The notes beneath the pieces were generated by a model that had not been told where the DNA came from, ran no database searches, and saw only the letters and a program-made list of their open reading frames with translations. From Christensenella sp. (GTDB taxonomy: Bacteria > Bacillota > Clostridia > Christensenellales > Maliibacteriaceae): a DNA stretch of 10,059 nucleotides. The stretch spans positions 1 to 10,059 of the forward strand of contig JAHZHV010000128.1 in assembly GCA_019420085.1 (NCBI GenBank), given 5' to 3'. The position numbers and the translations under genes were made by a program. Position 1 is the stretch's first letter, and the number at the start of each line of letters is the position of its first letter. Positions 5,490 to 10,059 of the stretch are shown here, piece by piece.

Positions 5490-6081
5490 ATCGGCGCAGA
5501 TGTTCCGTCAGCCGCGCACGCTTGCGGTGACGGGCGCGCTGCTTGCGATGAATATCGTCCTTGGACTGCTTCGCATTTACATTACGCCGCAGATGCGCGT
5601 GGGGATAAGCTTCGTCACCACGGCGGCTACGGCGATGCTGTTCGGCCCGGTTGCCGCGGTGCCGGCCGCCGCGGTGGGGGATATCCTTGCGCTGGCGCTG
5701 AATCCGACGGGCGGCTACTTTTTCGGCTTTACGCTGACGGCGATGGCCGGCGCGCTGATCTATTCGCTGTTTTTATTCGACCGCGCCGCGCCGCAGCATG
5801 ACAAACAGACGACGATGGGGCATGGGCGCGCGCTGTTCGGCCGCGCGGACCGCTACCTTCTTTTGCGCGCGCTGGCGGCAAAGGCGCTGGTAAGCCTTAT
5901 ATGCAACGTGCTTTTGAACTCGCTTTGGATGTCGATTCTCTACGGCGACGCCATCGCGGTGCTGCTTCCGGCGCGCCTTTTGAAGAACGCCGCGCTTTTA
6001 GTGCCTGAGACGGTCGTGCTGTTTTTCGCGCTGAAGGCCGCGCTGCTTGCCTGGAGGCAGATCGATCGCGCCATGCGGTAA
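5470..6081 (+). CDS. folT: Folate ECF transporter, substrate-binding S component FolT
   Basis: A 203-residue integral membrane protein that binds folate and works with the shared ECF energising module (EcfA, EcfA', EcfT), which is encoded elsewhere. About six hydrophobic segments are seen. Family signatures are RIYITPQMRVGISFV (35-49), the PTGGYFFGFTLTAMAGALIYSLFLF stretch (79-103), LLNSLWMSILYG (148-159) and LLPARLLKN (165-173). These are typical of the folate family rather than of other S components. The ATG is preceded by GGGGAGGG at 7 bases. It has its own promoter and ends 5 bases before a strong hairpin terminator, so it is probably monocistronic, with some read-through from the upstream regulator gene. 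Confidence 0.9.
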   Translation: MLYRLRKSAQMFRQPRTLAVTGALLAMNIVLGLLRIYITPQMRVGISFVTTAATAMLFGPVAAVPAAAVGDILALALNPTGGYFFGFTLTAMAGALIYSLFLFDRAAPQHDKQTTMGHGRALFGRADRYLLLRALAAKALVSLICNVLLNSLWMSILYGDAIAVLLPARLLKNAALLVPETVVLFFALKAALLAWRQIDRAMR

Positions 6082-6086
6082 ATCCC

Positions 6087-6138
6087 TGTACAAAAAAACG
6101 GATCGTCCCCGGAATGCGGGCGGTCCTTTTTTTGTACA
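6087..6138. terminator. Long bidirectional intrinsic terminator after folT
   Basis: Outer 12-base arms TGTACAAAAAAA and TTTTTTTGTACA pair perfectly. Inside them, GGATCGTCC (6100-6108) pairs with GGGCGGTCC (6118-6126) using two G-U pairs, with one unpaired C at 6099. The GC stem followed by seven Ts works on the plus strand, and the same structure presents a T run on the minus strand. It separates folT from the cdaA operon. Confidence 0.85.
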
Positions 6139-6200
6139 TATAATTGCAAGAGAATTTTAAGAAATATTTTGGCGCCCCGCGACATGAGGTCCGGTGTGTA

Positions 6201-6209
6201 TGCTATAAT
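6201..6209 (+). promoter_or_regulatory. Extended -10 promoter of the cdaA operon
   Basis: TGCTATAAT is a perfect extended -10 element. The -35 region is poor (GACATG at 17 bases spacing). Transcription would start near 6216, giving a leader of about 42 bases. No attenuator or riboswitch is seen in 6139-6257. Confidence 0.65.
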
Positions 6210-6257
6210 GGTACAGGAAACAGATGCAGCAGGCGAAGGGAGGCGGCTTTTTTTCAA

Positions 6258-7124
6258 ATGGACGCGGTTGCCAATGCACTGAGCAGTTTTTTTGGAAATT
6301 TTACCGTTCGTGACGTCATCGACGTCGTGATTATTGCCATCATTATTTATCAGATCCTGGCGCTGACGCGGCAGACGCGCGCCATCTCGGTCATGAAGGG
6401 CCTCGGCGTGCTGATTATCGCCGCGTGGGCCAGCGAGGCGCTGCGCCTGCAGACGCTCAACTGGCTGCTTACGTATATCATCAATTCCGGCGTCATCGTC
6501 ATGGTCGTGCTGTTCCAGCCGGAGATTCGCCGCCTTCTGGAGACGATCGGGCAGGGGAAGCTCATTCGTCAGGCGACGCAGATGCTGTCGACGTCGCAGC
6601 AGACGCAGCAGGACGAGTCCTATATCGGCGAGGAGCTGTTCGACGCGCTTGTCAACATGTCGCGCACGCGTACCGGCGCGCTGATTATCGTCGAGCGCGA
6701 TACGGCGCTTGACGCGATCATGCAAAGCGGCACGCCCGTGGATGCGCGCGTGACAAGCGAACTGATTGAAAATATTTTCTATCCCAATACGCCGCTGCAC
6801 GACGGCGCCGTCGTTATCCGCGACGGGCGCATCGCCGCGGCCGCGTGTATTCTGCCGCTGACGCAGCGCACGGACATCAGCCAGGCGCTTGGCACGCGCC
6901 ACCGCGCCTGTATCGGCATGAGCGAAAATTCCGACGCGTATTGCTTCGTCGTTTCCGAAGAGCGCGGCGTCATTTCGATGGCGCATGACGGCATGCTGTA
7001 TGAAAACTACGACTCGGCGGCGCTGCGGCGCGCACTGGGACAGCTTTTCGGCAGGCCGGAGCAGACCGCGACGCTGTGGGATCGCCTTGCGGCGCGGCGC
7101 AGGAAAGGAGGCGCACGCAAATGA
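6258..7124 (+). CDS. cdaA: Diadenylate cyclase CdaA (c-di-AMP synthase)
   Basis: Condenses two ATP into cyclic di-AMP, the second messenger controlling potassium, osmolyte and cell-wall homeostasis in Gram-positives. The 288-residue protein has three membrane segments (about 17-36, 45-60 and 68-87) and a cytoplasmic DAC domain (about 100-265) with the catalytic motifs DGA (182-184) and GTRHRA (212-217), followed by VSEERGVIS (232-240). Length is close to the usual 270-285. The open frame extends upstream to 6144, but the ATG at 6258 is chosen: it gives the normal N-terminus and lies after the promoter. AAGGGAGG is 14 bases upstream, a long spacing that includes a run of seven Ts. The stop overlaps the cdaR start (ATGA). 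Confidence 0.95.
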   Translation: MDAVANALSSFFGNFTVRDVIDVVIIAIIIYQILALTRQTRAISVMKGLGVLIIAAWASEALRLQTLNWLLTYIINSGVIVMVVLFQPEIRRLLETIGQGKLIRQATQMLSTSQQTQQDESYIGEELFDALVNMSRTRTGALIIVERDTALDAIMQSGTPVDARVTSELIENIFYPNTPLHDGAVVIRDGRIAAAACILPLTQRTDISQALGTRHRACIGMSENSDAYCFVVSEERGVISMAHDGMLYENYDSAALRRALGQLFGRPEQTATLWDRLAARRRKGGARK

Positions 7125-8398
7125 AACGCTTTTTACGCAAATGCGGCGCGTTTTTCAAACGCTTCTTCCGCCGCCTGTGGGGCTGGATGCGGCAGAATTT
7201 CGGCATGAAGATCGCCGCAATCGTCTTTGCGTTTATTTTGTGGAGCTACGTACTGGTGACGACGGACCCGCTGCGCACCAAAACCGTCTCCGCGCTTCCC
7301 GTTCAGCTTTCCAATGTCGAGGTGCTGCACGAGCGCGGCCTTGCGCTGGTGGAGGATATTGCTTCGACCGTTTCGGTGCGCGTGACGGTTGAGGCCAATA
7401 ACGAGCGCCTCTCTTACGTCACCGACCAGAGCGTTACGGTGCAGGCCGATCTTTCCGGCATCGTGCAGGAGGGCGTCTACCGATTGGAGATTACCGCTTC
7501 TTCCCAGTACGGGACGGTGCGCCGGGTCTCCCCGTCGTACATCGACGTCAACGTCGAGGAGCTTGTCACGCGCACCGTGCCGGTCGAGGCGCAGGTACCC
7601 GACGCCCCGCAGGGCCAGTGGGCAAGCCAGGCCAATCTATTCCCGTCGCAGGTGACGGTCTCCGGCGCGGTATCGCTTGTGGATCGCGTCGAACAGATGA
7701 CCGTGACGCTGCCGCAGGAGGATATTGCGGAAAACGTCGTCAAGACGCTTGAGCCGGTGCTCACCGACGCCGACGGACACGCCGTGACCGGCAATTTGAA
7801 GACCGATACCACGAGCGTCGTGCTGACGATGCACTATTACCCGACCGCCGAGGTGCCCGTCTCCGTGTCCTCGCAGATTACCGCCGCAAGCGGTTATGTC
7901 ATACAGGATGTCCAGCCAATGACCGAAAATGTGACTGTCGCTGCACCGACGAATACACTTTCGCAGATTGCGCAGGTTACGACGCAGACGCTTGAAGCAT
8001 CCAATTTAAGCGCCGATACGACGCTGGAAGCGCAGCTTGTGCTGCCCGAGGGCGCGGCGCATGTCGAGCCGCAGAGCATCAAGGTTCGCGTGCGCGTGGA
8101 GGAGGAGGAAACGACTGCGACGTTCCGCGACGTTGCTGTGGAGGCGCGCCGCCAGACGGGTGAGGACTCGTATGTAACCGCACTGAACGTGCGCATTGCG
8201 CCGGTGGACGTGACTGTTACCGGCAGACGCAGCGATGTGGCGGCCGTACAGCTGAGCGACCTTGTGCTGTATGCCGATGTGACGAACCTGCGCAGCGGAC
8301 AGCGCGCAACGCTGCTTTGGCAGTGGAAGAACGCGCAGAATATGCCCAAGGACGTCTATGTCACCATGCCCGAGACGGTATCCGTGCAGATACTGTGA
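7121..8398 (+). CDS. cdaR: CdaR, YbbR-domain regulator of CdaA
   Basis: A 425-residue extracytoplasmic protein that binds CdaA at the membrane and modulates c-di-AMP synthesis. A basic N-terminus (1-24) is followed by one membrane anchor, NFGMKIAAIVFAFILWSYVLVT (26-47), typical of the family. Four beta-rich YbbR repeats follow at roughly 53-147, 150-238, 243-327 and 333-425. No cytoplasmic domain follows the anchor. The ATG overlaps the cdaA stop by 4 bases and has AAAGGAGG at 9 bases, so both genes are co-translated. An upstream in-frame ATG at 7076 is rejected because it lies inside cdaA and has no ribosome binding site. Confidence 0.93.
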   Translation: MKRFLRKCGAFFKRFFRRLWGWMRQNFGMKIAAIVFAFILWSYVLVTTDPLRTKTVSALPVQLSNVEVLHERGLALVEDIASTVSVRVTVEANNERLSYVTDQSVTVQADLSGIVQEGVYRLEITASSQYGTVRRVSPSYIDVNVEELVTRTVPVEAQVPDAPQGQWASQANLFPSQVTVSGAVSLVDRVEQMTVTLPQEDIAENVVKTLEPVLTDADGHAVTGNLKTDTTSVVLTMHYYPTAEVPVSVSSQITAASGYVIQDVQPMTENVTVAAPTNTLSQIAQVTTQTLEASNLSADTTLEAQLVLPEGAAHVEPQSIKVRVRVEEEETTATFRDVAVEARRQTGEDSYVTALNVRIAPVDVTVTGRRSDVAAVQLSDLVLYADVTNLRSGQRATLLWQWKNAQNMPKDVYVTMPETVSVQIL

Positions 8399-8417
8399 TT
8401 GTTGGAGACGAGCATAC

Positions 8418-9617
8418 ATGAATTATTTGTTTGTTTTTCTGGATACGATTTTCGGCGGCATCTTTTCGCAGGATGGCTGGTTTCATACGTTGCTGCAAAA
8501 GTATGCGGATAAGATCGAGCAGTGGATTTATCGCGTGGAGGCCGGCGGTATGGATGTAGGCAGCTTTTCCCGCACGGTGGAGAATATCGCGCGATGGCTG
8601 CCGGTTGTTTTGATTCTTTGTCTGGTGGCGGACATCATCATTCGAAGCCGTTTTGTGCGCTATTCCTATCCGGATGAAGGACAGGCCAAAAAGTCTGTGT
8701 GGTGGCGCTGGCAGAGCGATGACGATGCGCTGATGGCGCTGGAGGAGGGCATGCATCAGCAGGCGCTGCCGCAGCAGGCGGGCGCGGACGGCGAAGCGCA
8801 GGTTGAGGCCGTGCAGGAGACGGCGCCCGGCGGCGAAGCGCAGGTCGAGGCCGTGCAGGAGACGGCGCCGGACGGCGAAGCGCAGGTCGAGGCCGTGCAG
8901 GAGACGGCGCCGGACGGCGAAGCGCAGGTCGAGGCCGTGCAGGAGGCGGGCGCGGATGGCGAAGCGCAGGTCGGAGATGCACAGGAGACGGCGCCCGGCG
9001 GCGATGGCGTGGACCGCGGTCCGATTCGCGATGCCAGGCAGGACCGGCTGCGTGCCGATACGATGCTTGCACAGTATTTGCAGGCAAAAAAAGCGGATGC
9101 ACAGGATTTTATCACGGTGACGCTGAGCGCCGTGACGTTTGCGCCGAAGGCATTCGTGCGCAGTGTGCGCATGACGCGGCGCAATATCGGGACGGCTTCC
9201 GATCGCCGGCTGCGCCGTATGCGCGAGCGCGTGGCACAGCAGCAGGACGCCGCCGCAGAGGCAGAGGCGTTCTTTACGCAGGATGTGGCGCCCGCCTATG
9301 TGGATGCGGCATATGATGCGCCGGATGGACCTGTGGATACCGGCGGTATCAGGGGATACAGCTTTGATACGGCGGCGCAGATTATTGCGCAGACGATGGG
9401 CGGTGATGCGCCGCAGGACGAAAGCGCGCAGCAGACGCCAAAACAGAAGAAACCAAAAAAGAAAAAAACGCGCGTGCGCATCGTCGTTGGGCGCCGCGGG
9501 AAAAAGTGTGCGGAATTTGATGCGCAGACGCAGGAAGAGGCGCAGACGGAACCGGCTGACGGCGACGCGCCGCAGCAGGACGCGCCCGCAGACGGGGACG
9601 CGCAAAAGGCAGAATGA
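8418..9617 (+). CDS. Unrecognised single-pass membrane protein with tandem repeats, in the cdaA-cdaR operon
   Basis: I do not recognise this 399-residue protein. It has a weakly hydrophobic N-terminus (1-16), a clear membrane segment (about 58-75, RWLPVVLILCLVADIII), then a positively charged flank (RSRFVRYS), suggesting a cytoplasmic C-terminal part. Residues 124-193 are five acidic 14-residue repeats (DGEAQVEAVQETAP type). Residues 206-290 are charged, probably helical, and include an Arg-rich stretch RRLRRMRERVAQQQ (263-276). A very basic tract (342-363) and an acidic Gln/Asp/Ala-rich tail follow. The ATG at 8418 lies 19 bases after the cdaR stop with a modest GGAG site, and the gene ends 11 bases before a terminator. 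It therefore belongs to the cdaA transcript, in the place where glmM often stands. A link to c-di-AMP or envelope function is only suggested by context. Confidence 0.8.
   Translation: MNYLFVFLDTIFGGIFSQDGWFHTLLQKYADKIEQWIYRVEAGGMDVGSFSRTVENIARWLPVVLILCLVADIIIRSRFVRYSYPDEGQAKKSVWWRWQSDDDALMALEEGMHQQALPQQAGADGEAQVEAVQETAPGGEAQVEAVQETAPDGEAQVEAVQETAPDGEAQVEAVQEAGADGEAQVGDAQETAPGGDGVDRGPIRDARQDRLRADTMLAQYLQAKKADAQDFITVTLSAVTFAPKAFVRSVRMTRRNIGTASDRRLRRMRERVAQQQDAAAEAEAFFTQDVAPAYVDAAYDAPDGPVDTGGIRGYSFDTAAQIIAQTMGGDAPQDESAQQTPKQKKPKKKKTRVRIVVGRRGKKCAEFDAQTQEEAQTEPADGDAPQQDAPADGDAQKAE
8787..8996 (+). repeat. Five 42-bp in-frame tandem repeats
   Basis: Units begin at 8787, 8829, 8871, 8913 and 8955, each 42 bases. 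Units 2 and 3 are almost identical at DNA level; unit 4 differs at its end (EAGAD in place of ETAPD) and unit 5 in the middle (GDAQ). The near identity of the central units points to recent duplication, and the copy number may vary between strains. Confidence 0.9.
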
Positions 9618-9628
9618 TACGAAGGCAG

Positions 9629-9680
9629 AGGCGCTTTCGCATCCGCCCGATGGGCAGGTGTAAAAGCGCCTTTGTTTTTT
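9629..9680 (+). terminator. Intrinsic terminator closing the cdaA operon
   Basis: AGGCGCTTT (9629-9637) pairs with AAAGCGCCT (9663-9671), with an inner GCCC-GAT-GGGC hairpin (9645-9655), and is followed by TTTGTTTTTT (9671-9680). It begins 11 bases after the stop at 9617. Confidence 0.85.
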
Positions 9681-10059
9681 ATATGCGGTGCAATGTTAAA
9701 AAGGTGAAGCGTGCGGCGCACGTGTGCCGTGCGAAAACAGGCGGCGTGAAAGATGCAAAAAGTAGCGTTTCCCAAAAAAAGATCGCGGGCGCGGCGACGT
9801 GTAAGGAAACGGTGCCTTTTCAAAAGATGGGAACTGCCGTGAAAGCCGAGGTGTGGCGCACGTGTGCCGTGGGGGAAGGATGGCGGCGGCGCAAAGGGGG
9901 GAAGAAAATGCCGCATCCCAGAAGATCAGGATGCCGCACAGGCGCAGGGGCAGCGGCGCGCGTGTGCCGCATAAGAAAGATGGCGGCGCGCAAGGAGGCG
10001 AGAAAACGCCGCTTCTGAAAAGATAAGATTACCGTGCAGGGGCGCGGCGCACGTATGCC
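9681..10059. repeat. Gene-free region with four copies of a near-palindromic motif in a degenerate repeat
   Basis: No convincing gene is seen; the open frames here are Arg/Lys-rich, lack good starts and begin inside the terminator. The motif GGCGCACGTGTGCC occurs at 9715 and 9855 exactly, at 9955 as GGCGCGCGTGTGCC, and at 10046 as GGCGCACGTATGCC, cut by the window end. Spacings are 140, 100 and 91 bases, which are not multiples of three together, so it is not an in-frame protein repeat. The last two complete units also share a following pattern: GATGGCGGCG, then CAA(A/G)G, then GAAAA and GCCGC, able to form a second stem. The array probably continues beyond the window. Confidence 0.6.

Noticed and set aside
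8361..9605. A 414-codon open frame on the minus strand opposite almost the whole 8418-9617 gene
   Set aside because: It has Arg/His/Leu-rich composition, mirrors the plus-strand repeats, and lacks a fitting ribosome binding site. The plus-strand frame has a promoter-linked operon position, a membrane segment and a terminator just after its stop. The antisense frame is a by-product of high GC and codon bias.
9614..10018. A 134-codon plus-strand frame after the 8418-9617 gene
   Set aside because: It begins at an ATG overlapping the previous stop, runs through the terminator, and is very rich in Arg and Lys. The DNA repeats inside it are not spaced in multiples of three.
9715..10059. CRISPR array
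   Set aside because: The repeated motif is about 14 bases, units are diverged and spacing ranges from 91 to 140 bases. No cas genes are seen.

Overview
The window looks like chromosome of a GC-rich low-GC-lineage relative: a Bacillota member, probably a gut Clostridia (Christensenellales or Oscillospiraceae-like). This rests on strong AGGAGG ribosome binding sites, an ECF folate transporter S component, and a CdaA/CdaR (YbbR) c-di-AMP pair typical of Gram-positives. Genus cannot be told from the sequence. No rRNA, tRNA, CRISPR array, integrase or transposase is visible.

Left half (1-4547, minus strand): the head-packaging module of a tailed-phage prophage, read right to left. It holds a small protein in the small-terminase position (4239-4547), the terminase large subunit (2771-4204), a P22-type portal (1034-2740), a Prp-like cysteine protease overlapping the portal by 4 bases (753-1037), and a scaffold-like protein (63-707). 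The first codon of the next gene, expected to be the major capsid protein, starts at base 5 behind a perfect ribosome binding site. The pairing of a Prp-like protease with a scaffold whose N-terminus carries an NLxLF motif like the known Prp cleavage site suggests that this phage encodes its own version of a step that Staphylococcus phage 80alpha borrows from its host.

Control region (4548-4766): an AT-rich divergent intergenic stretch with four inverted repeats. A 19-bp perfect palindrome covers the -10 region of a likely promoter for the phage operon, and a 35-bp near-perfect palindrome lies over the likely promoter of the divergent regulator. The regulator (4767-5369) is a helix-turn-helix plus LexA/CI-like S24 protein in which both catalytic positions are replaced (Ser to Ala121, Lys to Arg157), so it should not self-cleave. 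No early, lysis, replication or integration genes lie between regulator and terminase, an arrangement reminiscent of, but more compact than, PBSX-type domesticated prophages.

Right half (5380-9680, plus strand), housekeeping: folT (5470-6081) with its own TATAAT promoter, a long bidirectional terminator (6087-6138), then a promoter and the cdaA-cdaR operon (6258-8398). CdaA makes c-di-AMP and CdaR is its membrane-anchored regulator, translationally coupled by an ATGA overlap. Instead of the usual glmM, the next gene (8418-9617) is an unrecognised single-pass membrane protein with five 42-bp tandem repeats, ending at a clear intrinsic terminator (9629-9680).

Right edge (9681-10059): no convincing gene. 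It holds four copies of a GGCGCACGTGTGCC-like near-palindrome at irregular spacing, embedded in a degenerate repeat unit.
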